NCBI RefSeq assembly: GCF_003797835.1
Contig: NZ_RKMF01000002.1
Location: forward strand, 62,001 to 126,000
Direction of reading: 5' to 3'
From: Kocuria soli
Lineage (GTDB): Bacteria > Actinomycetota > Actinomycetes > Actinomycetales > Micrococcaceae
DNA: 64,000 nt
Below are positions 17,158 to 25,672 of the stretch, in pieces (position 1 is the first letter of the stretch; every line of letters starts with the position of its first letter). The notes under the pieces were generated by a model. That model worked only from the letters and a program-made list of their open reading frames with translations. It was not told the DNA's origin and did not search any database. The position numbers and the translations under genes were made by a program.

Positions 17158-18621
17158 TCAGATGCGGCGTGCCAACGGGAGTGCCGCGGCAGTGAACGCG
17201 ACGGCCTGCTGACCGGCCAACAGCCGGGTTTCGCAGGAGGCCTGGATCGCGGCCTGCTCGATCGCGGCGACCGCCGTATCCAGCTCCTCCACCGTCGGGG
17301 CGGTGACCGCGATCAGGCCGGTGTAACGGAGCACGCCGTGACCGGCGGTGAGGTCGGCTTCCTGGCGGAGCACGTCTTCGTACTCGGCGGTTTGGGAGGC
17401 GTCCTGGATCTGCCCGATCCGCCGCCGCTGGGCCTGGTCGGAGATGTGCTCGACTTTCCTCTTGCGGATGTCGCGCACCGCCTGGTCGGTGCGCAGCGGG
17501 GTGCAGATCAGCGAGATCGACCGCTGAATCCCCGTCGACAGCGCCACCGGGGCAAGGAATCCTGGGTACACCATGGACCGCGGCCACTCGCTGATCCAGA
17601 GGACGGCGTGGTGGCCGGAGTCGGTGCGCAGCCGACCCCACGTCTCGGTCACCGCGACGGGGCCTGCGGTTGCGAGGTCCTGCCCGAGCTGGCCGTGGCG
17701 TTCCAGGGTGGGGCCGATCGCGGGGTCGTAGGCCGTGCGCAGCATCACCGCGATCTCACCCGTCGTCAGCCATCCCGACGGGGTGAGGTCCGCGGCCCGG
17801 AGCGCGGCGAGCAGGGTTGCCATCTCCTGCCGGAGCACGTTCGCCGCGCCTTTCAGACCGCCGCCGGCGGTGCGGATCTGCCGGGCCGCCGCCCGCATAT
17901 CCAGCGAGAGTGACAGCGTGGTGGCGTGGCGTTCCCCGGCGGGGCCGGCCCGCTCGATGAGTTCGGCGTAGGTGGTCGAGGCCCAGGAGCCGTCGTGAGT
18001 GCCGTGCTCGGCCCACCACTCCGCCAGCCCCTGCCCGGAATCGGGCAGCGTGCGCTCCAACACCTGGAGAGCGCTGATCCGTCCGGAGCGGCAGATCGTG
18101 GCAAGCACCCGGCCCCAGGCGGTGACGCGGCGGTTCTGTTCGGACGGATCCAGGAGCACGAACGCCGGATGCGTGACCCGAACCACGACCGTCAAGGTGT
18201 TGCCGGTCGGGTCGTGGATCATGCCCGCCCCGGTCTCCGGGTCCGCGTACTCGCGGAGCCGGGCCATGTCACCGGGCAGGGCGAGGGTGCCCGCCGGCCT
18301 GGGGGCGACGATTCGTCGCCGGTACAGGAGTTGTCCGCCGGTGGTGCGCCACAGCCACCAGGAGCAGATCGGGAGCCATTCGATCAGTGCTCGCCCGCCG
18401 ATCCTCACCCAGACGAGGGTGATGGCAAGCAGCCAGATCGGGGCGGAGTAGAGGACGAGGATGCCGCCGCCGGCGTAGAGCGCCCCGACCAGGGACGCCC
18501 CGCCGATGCCGAGAGCGATCACCTGCGACAGCGACAGGCCCAGGATGAGGCCACGGCGGGTGAGCCGGGAGAACTTCACCGGGACCAACTCAGCCCCCGT
18601 GGTGGTGTCGGTGCGAGACAT
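17158..18621 (-). CDS. SCO6880-like type IV secretion membrane protein
   Basis: 487 residues. Two membrane helices near the N-terminus (about 28-48 and 53-73: LILGLSLSQVIALGIGG, then GILVLYSAPIWLLAITLVWV) are followed by a large cytoplasmic domain with PFVLLDPSEQNRR-like and ERHATTLSLSLDMRAAARQI segments. This pattern is the SCO6880 family of actinobacterial conjugation clusters; it resembles a VirB3 fused to the VirB4 N-terminal half. ATG 18621 follows GGAAGGAG, which overlaps the end of the TrbL-like gene. It works with the VirB4 motor encoded next. Confidence 0.8.
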   Translation of the reverse strand: MSRTDTTTGAELVPVKFSRLTRRGLILGLSLSQVIALGIGGASLVGALYAGGGILVLYSAPIWLLAITLVWVRIGGRALIEWLPICSWWLWRTTGGQLLYRRRIVAPRPAGTLALPGDMARLREYADPETGAGMIHDPTGNTLTVVVRVTHPAFVLLDPSEQNRRVTAWGRVLATICRSGRISALQVLERTLPDSGQGLAEWWAEHGTHDGSWASTTYAELIERAGPAGERHATTLSLSLDMRAAARQIRTAGGGLKGAANVLRQEMATLLAALRAADLTPSGWLTTGEIAVMLRTAYDPAIGPTLERHGQLGQDLATAGPVAVTETWGRLRTDSGHHAVLWISEWPRSMVYPGFLAPVALSTGIQRSISLICTPLRTDQAVRDIRKRKVEHISDQAQRRRIGQIQDASQTAEYEDVLRQEADLTAGHGVLRYTGLIAVTAPTVEELDTAVAAIEQAAIQASCETRLLAGQQAVAFTAAALPLARRI

Positions 18622-18624
18622 GAG

Positions 18625-19971
18625 CTACTCCTTCCCTCCGGTGGGCGGGGCCGGGTTCGGGTCGGGCGGGGTGTTCGGCACCGGAGGCGACGGCGGAGGC
18701 GGTGCCCCACGCGAACCTCCGTCGCGGGGGTTGCTGTCACCGGGTGCGGTGGTGCCGGCGTTCTGTGCGCCGCTGGCGGCGGCATCGGCCTGCTGCCCGA
18801 CCTCGGCGCCGGCCTCCGACCCTGCTTCGGCGGCTTCCTTGACGACGACCGCGCCGACCACGACCGGGGCAGCGGGACCCGCCCCGGCTGCGGCCTCCGT
18901 TCCCGCCTCCGCGCCGGCGGCCTCAGTCCCCGCGGGCGGTGGCGTGGTCGGCGGCGTCCCACCGCCACCGCCACCGCCGCCGGAGTCACCGTCGTCGCCT
19001 GCGCCGTCGAGGATCTTCTGGGTGCCGTCGGTGTTCGGCTTGGACGGGATCGGGAGAGGCCGGTTCATCGCACTCTTCGCGTCCTGCTCGGCACCCATCG
19101 AGTTGTAGAGGTCGAAGCCGATGAAGCTGATCAGCCGGTAAACCATGTACGGCGCAAACGCCGCGATCCCGAGCAGCACGATGCCGGCGATCGGTTCGGT
19201 CACCGCGGTCAGTCCCGAGTCAATCGGTGTCGCGACCTGCGTAATCGCCACCAGGAACACCACGACCAGCACGAGCTTGGAGACGATGAGCGCGATCAGG
19301 AACGTCGCCCATTTCCCGATCCACCCCTTCGTGACATCCCAAGAGGCACCGGAGAGGGCGAGCGGGGCGAGGACGACGGTGACGAGGATCAAGGCCTTCC
19401 GGATCAACAGGGAGAACCAGACGATCCCGATCGCGGCGATCATGAGACCGGCGAGGAAGATCGACACGATCGCACCCACCCCTGGGGCAGCGATGTTCAG
19501 CCCGGCCAGCGCCTGGCTGAGGAGCAGGAGTTGGTTGCCCATCGACTCGGTGGTCTCGCCTGCGGCTTGGATGAGGCCGATGCAGAGCTGGTCGACGATC
19601 TCCAGCAACACCGTCGTCAGCGTGATGACCACGAACGATCCGAGGATCGACTTTCCCGCCCCGAGCGCGGCGCGGGACAGGGCGGTCGGGTCGCGGTGGA
19701 TCATCCCGGTGATGAGCTGGAGGAAGAAGAAGATCGCCACGATGAACAAGGCGATCCCGAACAGCAGGTTGTAGACGGACACGAACCCGGGCTGGGTTAG
19801 GTCGACCAGGGTGGTGGTGTCGAAGACGGTCCACATGGTCTCCATCAGCCAGGCCGCCGCCCCGGCCATCGAGGAGGCGAGCCAGTCGAACGGGGCGGCG
19901 ATCAGGGACGCGGTGCCCTCGCCGACCGCATCGCACACGTTGGAGATGACGGGGATGTCGCACACGCTCAC
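18625..19971 (-). CDS. TrbL/VirB6-like polytopic channel protein
   Basis: 448 residues. About six membrane helices lie between residues 55 and 290, for example SVYNLLFGIALFIVAIFFFL, ALILVTVVLAPLALSG and FLIALIVSKLVLVVVFLVAI. A long low-complexity tail follows (about 310-448) rich in Gly, Pro, Ala and Thr. Topology and position match TrbL/VirB6 inner-membrane channel components. The GTG start at 19971 follows AAAGGAGGGG, one of the best ribosome sites in the cluster. An N-terminal Cys pair (CDIPVISNVC) is notable. Confidence 0.8.
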   Translation of the reverse strand: MSVCDIPVISNVCDAVGEGTASLIAAPFDWLASSMAGAAAWLMETMWTVFDTTTLVDLTQPGFVSVYNLLFGIALFIVAIFFFLQLITGMIHRDPTALSRAALGAGKSILGSFVVITLTTVLLEIVDQLCIGLIQAAGETTESMGNQLLLLSQALAGLNIAAPGVGAIVSIFLAGLMIAAIGIVWFSLLIRKALILVTVVLAPLALSGASWDVTKGWIGKWATFLIALIVSKLVLVVVFLVAITQVATPIDSGLTAVTEPIAGIVLLGIAAFAPYMVYRLISFIGFDLYNSMGAEQDAKSAMNRPLPIPSKPNTDGTQKILDGAGDDGDSGGGGGGGGTPPTTPPPAGTEAAGAEAGTEAAAGAGPAAPVVVGAVVVKEAAEAGSEAGAEVGQQADAAASGAQNAGTTAPGDSNPRDGGSRGAPPPPSPPVPNTPPDPNPAPPTGGKE

Positions 19972-20002
19972 GGCAGACCCCTCCTTTCACACGCAGAAGA
20001 GA

Positions 20003-20272
20003 TCAGACCTGCTGGCCGACGCCCCAGAAGAAGTTGATGAGCGCGACCGATCCGCCGCAGATGATCGCTGCGCCGCAGGAGATCAGCAGGCCGGTCTTCC
20101 CCTTCCCCGCGAGGTGAGGGTTGCTGCTGTTGGAGCCGTAGGCCCAGATGATCGCGGAGATGATCAGCGCGAGGACGGACAGGATGAGGCCGACGGTCAT
20201 CACGGCGCCGACGATCGTGCGCAGCTGCTCGATGCCCGGAAGCCCGGAGGAGTTGGGGTCGATGTCAATCAC
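20003..20272 (-). CDS. DUF6112-type small membrane protein (pilin-like), copy 1
   Basis: 89 residues with two hydrophobic helices (about 22-45 and 60-80) around a short basic loop (HLAGKGKTG), the layout of VirB2/TrbC-type pilin subunits. It resembles the DUF6112 family common in actinobacterial T4SS clusters. GTG 20272 lies behind GAAAGGGCAC. A related copy lies just upstream at 20411-20677 (shared layout ending in ...LINFFWGVG versus ...WLNWLVTIG), so the two arose by duplication. Confidence 0.7.
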   Translation of the reverse strand: MIDIDPNSSGLPGIEQLRTIVGAVMTVGLILSVLALIISAIIWAYGSNSSNPHLAGKGKTGLLISCGAAIICGGSVALINFFWGVGQQV

Positions 20273-20312
20273 GATGAGTGCCCTTTCAGAAGACGGAAGA
20301 CAGTTCCGACCG

Positions 20313-20324
20313 CCAGGTGCACCC
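20313..20324 (-). promoter_or_regulatory. ICE leader motif, copy 4
   Basis: CCAGGTGCACCC, 41 bases upstream of the start at 20272. Confidence 0.5.
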
Positions 20325-20410
20325 CGCCCCCATCGGGCACAAAAAGAAGGCCCGCCCCGGGATGCCGAAGCACCCGTGACGAGCCCCGCCGAGCCGCCGC
20401 GCGCAGGCCG

Positions 20411-20677
20411 TTAGAGTTGTCCGCCGATGGTGACGAGCCAGTTCAGCCAGGCGACCCCGGCTCCTGCGAGGACCGCGCCGCCGAGGGCGACGAACACGCC
20501 GATGCGGCCCTTTGTCGCGACCTGGTAGTTGCCGTTCGCCGCACCGATGGCCCAGCAGATCGCGGACACGATCAGCATCAGCACCGCCACCACGAGCACG
20601 AACATGAGCAGCGCGCCGGCGACCTCACGCAGCTCGCTGATGCCGGAGAGACCGTCGAAATCCGGGAACACGTCCAT
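20411..20677 (-). CDS. DUF6112-type small membrane protein (pilin-like), copy 2
   Basis: 88 residues with two membrane helices (about 22-45 and 62-82) and the linking loop NGNYQVATKGRIG. Same family and layout as the copy at 20003-20272. ATG 20677 is preferred over GTG 20680 because GGTGAGG lies 4 bases upstream of it. Likely a structural subunit of the conjugation apparatus in the membrane. Confidence 0.7.
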   Translation of the reverse strand: MDVFPDFDGLSGISELREVAGALLMFVLVVAVLMLIVSAICWAIGAANGNYQVATKGRIGVFVALGGAVLAGAGVAWLNWLVTIGGQL

Positions 20678-20720
20678 CACGCCTCACCTACCGGCAGGGT
20701 CCGATGATGGAGATGACGGA

Positions 20721-20750
20721 ATAGCCCCGGCCAGGACTGGCCGGGGCTAT
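20721..20750 (-). promoter_or_regulatory. Leader hairpin before DUF6112 copy 2 (possible terminator for ars operon)
   Basis: Perfect 14-bp stem ATAGCCCCGGCCAG/CTGGCCGGGGCTAT with a 2-base loop. It fits the backbone pattern motif-hairpin-start, so it probably predates the ars insertion, but it could also stop arsC transcripts. Confidence 0.6.
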
Positions 20751-20778
20751 GTGTGAAGAGGGAGAGGTCCATGCCCGG

Positions 20779-20788
20779 CAGGTGCGCC
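20779..20788 (-). promoter_or_regulatory. ICE leader motif, variant copy 5
   Basis: CAGGTGCGCC, one base off the consensus, 102 bases upstream of the start at 20677. It marks the last backbone sequence before the arsenic cassette, 13 bases before the arsC stop. Confidence 0.4.
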
Positions 20789-20801
20789 GGGCGGCCCAGG
20801 G

Positions 20802-21206
20802 TCAGGTCAGTTCAGCGACGAGGGCGCGGACGCGGTTCTCGATGTCGTCGCGGATCGTGCGCACGGCGTCGAGTCCTTGCCCGGCAGGATCGTCGAGCTG
20901 CCAGTCCTCGTAGCGCTTGCCGGGGAAGATCGGGCAGGTATCCCCGCACCCCATCGTGATCACCACATCCGAGGTCTTCACCGCGTCGGGGGTGAGCAGC
21001 TTCGGGCGTTCGGCGGTGATGTTGATCCCGACCTCGCGCATAGCTTCGACTACGGCGGGGTTGAGCTGGTCGGCGGGTTCGGAGCCGGCGGAACGGACCT
21101 CGATGCGACCCGCCGCCATGCGATTGAGGTAGGCGGCGGCCATCTGCGATCGTCCGGCGTTGTGGACGCAGACGAACAAGACCATCGGGAGCTGCGGGGT
21201 GGTCAT
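20802..21206 (-). CDS. arsC: Arsenate reductase (thioredoxin-type, LMW-phosphatase fold)
   Basis: 134 residues. The P-loop CVHNAGRS (Cys-X5-Arg) near residue 13 is the nucleophile site of the low-molecular-weight phosphatase-like ArsC family, and GCGDTCPIFPGKRYEDW carries the resolving cysteines and the Asp loop. It reduces arsenate to arsenite, the substrate of Acr3 and ArsM next door. ATG 21206 overlaps the acr3 stop as ATGA. Last gene of the ars operon. Confidence 0.93.
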   Translation of the reverse strand: MTTPQLPMVLFVCVHNAGRSQMAAAYLNRMAAGRIEVRSAGSEPADQLNPAVVEAMREVGINITAERPKLLTPDAVKTSDVVITMGCGDTCPIFPGKRYEDWQLDDPAGQGLDAVRTIRDDIENRVRALVAELT

Positions 21207-22318
21207 GATGCCTCGGTTTCTGTCTGGTAGGGGTTGGTGTGGAACCAGCTTCTGGCGGTCCAGAGGGAGACGTAGACGAGGCCGACGAGGACGGGCACCT
21301 CGATCAGCGGGCCGACGACCCCGGCGAGGGCTTGGCCGCTGGTGGCGCCGAAGGTGCCGATGGCGACGGCGATGGCGAGCTCGAAGTTGTTGCCTGCCGC
21401 GGTGAACGCCAGCGTGGTCGAGCGGGCGTAGCCGAGGCCCAGTGCCTTGCCGAGCAGGAGGCCCGCGAACCACATGAGCGCGAAGTAGACCAGCAGCGGC
21501 AGAGCGATCCGGGCGACGTCGAGCGGGTTGGAGGTGATGGCGTCGCCTTGGAGGGCGAACAGCAGCACGATCGTGAACAGCAGCCCATACAGCGCCCACG
21601 GCCCGATCTTCGGGATGAAGCGCTCTTCGTACCAGGCCCGGCCGCGGCGTTTCTCGCCGATCCAGCGGGTCGCGAACCCCGCGACCAGGGGCACGCCGAG
21701 GAAGACGAGGACGTTGAGGGCGATCTGCCCGACCGAGACGTCCAGGCCTTGGGTGTCGAGGCCGAGCCAGCCGGGGAGGATGGTGAGGTAGAACCAGCCG
21801 AGCACCGAGAACATCACGACTTGGAATACGGAGTTGATCGCGACCAGCACGGCGGTGGCTTCCCGGTCGCCGCATGCGAGGTCGTTCCAGATCACGACCA
21901 TCGCGATGCAGCGGGCCAGGCCGACGATGATGAGGCCCGTGCGGTATTCGGGCAGGTCCGGTAGGAAGAGCCAGGCGAGGGCGAACATGACCGCCGGGCC
22001 GAGCAGCCAATTCAGCAGCAGAGACGAGACGAGGAGGCGCTTGTCTCCGGTGACGGCGGCGATCTTGTCGTAGCGGACTTTCGCCAGCACCGGGTACATC
22101 ATCACCAGCAGTCCCAGGCCGATCGGCACCGAGATCCCGCCGACCTCCATCCGAGCAAGCAGGTCCGAGAGGGCGGGCACGAACCGGCCCAGGAGGAGAC
22201 CCGCGATCATGGCCAGGCCGATCCAGGCCGGCAGCCACTTGTCCAACGTGGACAGGCGCTTCGCGGCCGGGGCCTGCGTCGGGGTCGCGATGCTGGTGAT
22301 GTTCTGGGGTGCGGGCAT
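21203..22318 (-). CDS. acr3: Arsenite efflux transporter Acr3
   Basis: 371 residues, about ten membrane helices, with family landmarks GLLVMMYPVLAKVRYDK, RCIAMVVIWNDLACGD (conserved Cys) and FTAAGNNFELAIAVAIGTFG. Exports arsenite across the inner membrane using the proton gradient. ATG 22318 is the likely start: GAGGAGA lies upstream, and earlier in-frame sequence only mirrors arsM. Between arsM and arsC in one minus-strand operon. Confidence 0.93.
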   Translation of the reverse strand: MPAPQNITSIATPTQAPAAKRLSTLDKWLPAWIGLAMIAGLLLGRFVPALSDLLARMEVGGISVPIGLGLLVMMYPVLAKVRYDKIAAVTGDKRLLVSSLLLNWLLGPAVMFALAWLFLPDLPEYRTGLIIVGLARCIAMVVIWNDLACGDREATAVLVAINSVFQVVMFSVLGWFYLTILPGWLGLDTQGLDVSVGQIALNVLVFLGVPLVAGFATRWIGEKRRGRAWYEERFIPKIGPWALYGLLFTIVLLFALQGDAITSNPLDVARIALPLLVYFALMWFAGLLLGKALGLGYARSTTLAFTAAGNNFELAIAVAIGTFGATSGQALAGVVGPLIEVPVLVGLVYVSLWTARSWFHTNPYQTETEAS

Positions 22319-22349
22319 CGTGCTGCTCAGTCTCCTCGTCAGCTCGGGA

Positions 22350-23168
22350 TCAGTTGGCAGGCTTGGTGGCGCGGACGATCGCGGCGTGCATCCCGTCGGC
22401 GGCCTCGTGGGTGAACTCCACGCTCGCATCCGCGAAACCACCCTTGGCGAGCCCGTCGAGGTACTCGGTCTTGGAGAGGGCTCCGGCGATGCAGCCGACG
22501 TAGGAGCCGCGCTCGGCCCGCTGCTCGGGGGTGAGGCGGTCTTCGGCGACGACATCGGAGACCCCGATCCGCCCACCGGGGGTGAGGACGCGGAACATCT
22601 CGGCGAGCACCGCCGGCTTGTCGGTGGACAGGTTGATGACGCAGTTGGAGATCACCACATCCACCGACCCATCGGGCAGCGGCACGTCCTCGATGGTGCC
22701 CTTGAGGAACTCGACGTTCTCCGCCCCGGCTTCGGTCTTGTTCTTCTCGGCCAACGCGAGCATCTCGTCGGTCATGTCCACGCCGTAGGCGAACCCGGTC
22801 GGGCCGACCCTGCGGGCCGACAAGAGGACGTCGATGCCGCCGCCGGAGCCGAGGTCGAGCACCCGCTCACCCTCATGCAGCTCAGCGACCGCGGTCGGGT
22901 TGCCGCAGCCGAGGCTCGCCTCGATCGCTTCGAGGGGCAGGCCGGCGGCGGTCGCCTCGTCATAGAGGCCCGCGCCGAAGCTGCGCTCGGTCGGAGCACA
23001 ACACGAACCCGAATCGGCCTCCTCCACGGCGGGCGTGCTGGTGCAGCACGAGCCCGCGGGGGTCTCCTCAGCCAGCAAGTCGGCGTTGCGGGTGCCGCGG
23101 GTCACGGCGGTCGCGGCCTGCGCGTAGCGGGCGCGGACCTGCTCGCGCAGCTCGGTGTTCTCACTCAT
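22350..23168 (-). CDS. arsM: Arsenite S-adenosylmethionine methyltransferase
   Basis: 272 residues, class I methyltransferase. The SAM site is [17 protein letters not shown], followed by [15 protein letters not shown] and [20 protein letters not shown]. Arsenite-binding cysteines are expected at [17 protein letters not shown] and the N-terminal GCGNPTAV, all visible. The N-terminal segment has extra CC pairs (GSCCTS, GSCCAP). It methylates As(III). ATG 23168 is divergent from arsR and is the first gene of arsM-acr3-arsC. Confidence 0.92.
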   Translation of the reverse strand: MSENTELREQVRARYAQAATAVTRGTRNADLLAEETPAGSCCTSTPAVEEADSGSCCAPTERSFGAGLYDEATAAGLPLEAIEASLGCGNPTAVAELHEGERVLDLGSGGGIDVLLSARRVGPTGFAYGVDMTDEMLALAEKNKTEAGAENVEFLKGTIEDVPLPDGSVDVVISNCVINLSTDKPAVLAEMFRVLTPGGRIGVSDVVAEDRLTPEQRAERGSYVGCIAGALSKTEYLDGLAKGGFADASVEFTHEAADGMHAAIVRATKPAN

Positions 23169-23208
23169 GGCGCGCTCCATTCGGTCGGGTGGACTCGTCA
23201 TCTACGTA

Positions 23209-23240
23209 TTGATGTTCGTCGATGCATCGACAGTTGTCAA
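23209..23240. promoter_or_regulatory. Probable ArsR operator between arsM and arsR
   Basis: The perfect 14-base palindrome GTCGATGCATCGAC (23218-23231) sits inside a longer imperfect dyad from TTGATG to TTGTCAA. It is centred in the 94-base divergent region, as expected for an ArsR-family operator controlling both directions. Confidence 0.6.
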
Positions 23241-23262
23241 TGCGTGGCGTAGGATCAGGGCC

Positions 23263-23646
23263 ATGACGACTTCGCTGCCACTGATCGCCGCCGATGCGGG
23301 TGGGTGCTGTGCTCCGGTCACGGGCGGGGTGCTCGCGGTCGAGGATGCCCAGCGGTTGGCGCGGATGTTCAAGGCGCTCGGTGACCCGACCCGGGTCCGG
23401 TTGTTGTCGATGATCGCGGCGCAGTCCGGCGGGGAGGCGTGCGTGTGCGACCTGACCGAACCGGTCGGGCTCTCCCAGCCCACGGTCTCGCATCACATGA
23501 AGCAGCTCGTCGACGCCGGCCTGGTCACCCGCGAGCAGCGCGGCAAGTGGGCCTATTACGCAATCGTGCCCGAGATCCTGTCCATGCTCAGCAGCGCCCT
23601 CGACCCGCAGGCCCTGACCGACGGTGGCCCTGCCTCGTCGTGCTGA
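23263..23646 (+). CDS. arsR: ArsR-type arsenic-responsive repressor
   Basis: 127 residues with a winged-helix fold (ALGDPTRVRLLSMIAAQ, recognition helix SQPTVSHHMKQLVDAG). The As(III)-binding pair is Cys60/Cys62 in ACVCDL, the classical alpha-3 site. Cys15/Cys16 near the N-terminus may add a ligand. ATG 23263 lies behind GGATCAGGG. Divergent from arsM across the palindromic operator; its stop is 8 bases from the convergent zinc-ribbon gene. Confidence 0.93.
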   Translation: MTTSLPLIAADAGGCCAPVTGGVLAVEDAQRLARMFKALGDPTRVRLLSMIAAQSGGEACVCDLTEPVGLSQPTVSHHMKQLVDAGLVTREQRGKWAYYAIVPEILSMLSSALDPQALTDGGPASSC

Positions 23647-23653
23647 GACGGGT

Positions 23654-25318
23654 TCAGCGCGGCAGGGTCGCGTAACGGTTCCAGGAGGCTCCGGCGAGAC
23701 CGGCCCAGCGGGTCGCGGTGCCGATGCTGACGCCGATCAGTGAGGCGAACACCGCCGGTGGTGTGGTCGAGGCCAGATGCAGCAGGGCGGTGTTCCGGCT
23801 TGCTCTGGAAGTCACCCCGAGCTGGTGCATCCGGCGTAGGAGCGAGGCGGGATGCAAGTGGGTGCCGGCGTTCTTGCCGGTGAACAGCCACCGGGAATCA
23901 GCCAGCCTGCTCGCCGCCCCGAATGGCTTGGCGACCGGCAAGGCGGTCACCAGCGCATCCAGCGGCGGGATGAGCAACACCGGCTCGGAGCCCAGACGCA
24001 GGTAGGTTTCACCATCGCGGACCTCGATGTCACTGGTGATCAGGGCGGTGATCTTCGCGACCGGCTGGGCGTAGAGCAGGATCAGACAGGCTGCGGCACG
24101 GTCTTCGATGCTGGCGCTACCGGGCTCGTGTAGCAGCCGGCGAACCAGGGCGAGCTGTTCTTCGGGGTCGACGTCGTGGGCCGGGTCTTTCGCCGGAACC
24201 GGCTCAGGGAGCCAGACGTGCCGGAGGTAGCCGCCTCGTTTGAGCCAGCGGACGAACCCGAGGCGGCGGCTCCGGTCGGTGGTAATCCAGGCGTCAAGGT
24301 GGTCTTGCGGACAGTCATCGAGGTCGTAGCCGCTGGAGCTGAGATGGTCGAGGAACGCGCGGGCAGTGTCGATGTCGCCCCGGCAGCGGGCGGCCGCGTT
24401 CGGCGCGATCCGGTCGTGCCGGTCGGTCTTGGCGCGGCCGACGACGTGCCAGCGGGCGTAGCGGGTGAGCACGCCGCGCATCTCGGGATCGCTCACCTCG
24501 GCGACGACGTCTGCGGCGTATCGGTGCAGTCGGGCGGCGTTCTCATCACGAGGCGGCAGGGTGCCCGCGGCGACGAGCATCGCGCGCAGATAGGTCACCG
24601 AGAACATCTGTGGCCGCGCATCGAGCGCGTCGTGACTGAGGTCGACCTGGCCGCGGGCGATCGAGGTCAGCAGACGCAAGGATGCCAGATCGTGCCAGTT
24701 GGTCAGCAGCGATCGGGGTCGTTCGAGCTCGGTGAGGGCGTCGCGGACGGGTTTCAGTTCTGGCCGGATCACCCCGTCCGGGCCGGTGAGAGCGGCGTCG
24801 ATCTGCTGGGCTGCTTGGCAAGCGAAACAGCGTGGTCGGCCGTGATTCGTCGTGCGTCGCCCGAGAGCCTGCTGCCCGCAGATAGAGCAGTCGATCACGG
24901 GCGCTTGGTAGCAGGTCGGGCAGACGTCCGGGCTGGTCGCGGTGGCTTTCAAGGCGACTCGTTTGAGCCTGCCGCAGACGCCGCAGACCCGGCACGGGTT
25001 CCGATAGCAGCGACCGCAGAGGTTCGCCGCGCCGGGTCGCTTCCCGCCAGCTCTGGTCGCCAGCGGGCCGATCATGCCGCACTCGTCGCAGGCATCCTCA
25101 GGGTGATGGTCGCGGGCATAGCAGGTCACGCAGACCGCGCCGCCGTCGTCGGTGCGGGCGTTGACCCTGCGCTGGCGTCCGCATCCGGTGCAGGTCTCGA
25201 TCGGTGACCGGTGAGCGCGGCAGGCGCGGCACTCACCCCGATCCAGCGTGTGGTTCCAGCGCAGAGACTTCAGCCGGCCGCAGCGAAAGCAGATGCCCTG
25301 GACGATCGTGTTCGCCAC
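23654..25318 (-). CDS. Zinc-ribbon array protein with degenerate tyrosine-recombinase domain (module 1, gene C)
   Basis: 554 residues. The first 175 residues hold about ten CxxC pairs (CFRC, CRAC, CTGC, CVTC, CDEC, CGRC, CPTC, CSIC, CFAC), consistent with tandem zinc ribbons. The rest is helical: LTRYARWHVVGR and a SAM-like segment, then a C-terminal part that lines up with the tyrosine-recombinase catalytic fold (ACLILLYAQPVAKITAL for box I, SRNTALLHL for box II, SIGTATRWAG for the end). It lacks the Arg, His-x-x-Arg and Tyr residues. GTG 25318 follows the HTH gene by 9 bases. Probably a DNA-binding partner of the recombinase; not recognised as a named family. A longer relative lies at 46858-49452. 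Confidence 0.65.
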   Translation of the reverse strand: MANTIVQGICFRCGRLKSLRWNHTLDRGECRACRAHRSPIETCTGCGRQRRVNARTDDGGAVCVTCYARDHHPEDACDECGMIGPLATRAGGKRPGAANLCGRCYRNPCRVCGVCGRLKRVALKATATSPDVCPTCYQAPVIDCSICGQQALGRRTTNHGRPRCFACQAAQQIDAALTGPDGVIRPELKPVRDALTELERPRSLLTNWHDLASLRLLTSIARGQVDLSHDALDARPQMFSVTYLRAMLVAAGTLPPRDENAARLHRYAADVVAEVSDPEMRGVLTRYARWHVVGRAKTDRHDRIAPNAAARCRGDIDTARAFLDHLSSSGYDLDDCPQDHLDAWITTDRSRRLGFVRWLKRGGYLRHVWLPEPVPAKDPAHDVDPEEQLALVRRLLHEPGSASIEDRAAACLILLYAQPVAKITALITSDIEVRDGETYLRLGSEPVLLIPPLDALVTALPVAKPFGAASRLADSRWLFTGKNAGTHLHPASLLRRMHQLGVTSRASRNTALLHLASTTPPAVFASLIGVSIGTATRWAGLAGASWNRYATLPR

Positions 25319-25327
25319 CGGCGCCGG

Positions 25328-25672
25328 TCATTCGTCCGCAGGGGTGATGACCGCTCGGGTCGGGCGGTTCTTGCTCCCGCCCGTCGGCGGTTTGACCGCA
25401 CCCGCGGTGCCGGTCTTGCGGCCCCGCCGCGACGCCGACTCGACGTAGGGCTCGATCAGGTCGGCCGGTGTGCAGCCGAATATGTCGCAGAGCGCGGCGA
25501 GGAACTGCATGTTCAGCCGCCCGGGTTGGCCGACCACGATCCGGTAGACCTGGGTGGAGGTCATCACCACGCCCCGGTCGGCCAGCAGCGGCACCAGATC
25601 GGTCGTGACCTGCATGCCGTGTTCGTTCATCACCTTGCGTAGGTGCCAGTGATAGGCGACGGTCTTCGTCAT
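25328..25672 (-). CDS. Small XRE-type HTH protein (module 1, gene B)
   Basis: 114 residues. An N-terminal Cro/CI-like HTH (WHLRKVMNEHGMQVTTDLVP, STQVYRIVVGQPGRLNMQFL, then AALCDIFGCTPADLI) leads to a basic disordered tail (SRRGRKTG). ATG 25672 overlaps the recombinase stop as ATGA. Closely parallel to the protein at 46509-46865 (same HTH layout with STSQVYRLAAEKPERMNMQ). May regulate the module or assist recombination. Confidence 0.8.
   Translation of the reverse strand: MTKTVAYHWHLRKVMNEHGMQVTTDLVPLLADRGVVMTSTQVYRIVVGQPGRLNMQFLAALCDIFGCTPADLIEPYVESASRRGRKTGTAGAVKPPTGGSKNRPTRAVITPADE

Noticed and set aside
18660-19000. Tandem-repeat or CRISPR-like look of the GC-rich stretch
   Set aside because: It is the low-complexity Gly/Pro/Ala tail of the TrbL-like protein; there are no regular spacers.
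17926-19800. 624-codon plus-strand open frame over the SCO6880-like and TrbL-like genes
   Set aside because: Antisense shadow; low-complexity text, and the minus strand encodes membrane proteins with good ribosome sites.
20721-20750. Hairpin taken simply as the ars operon terminator
   Set aside because: It fits the backbone pattern motif-hairpin-start of the pilin-like gene and has no T-run, so I list it as a leader hairpin with terminator only as an alternative.
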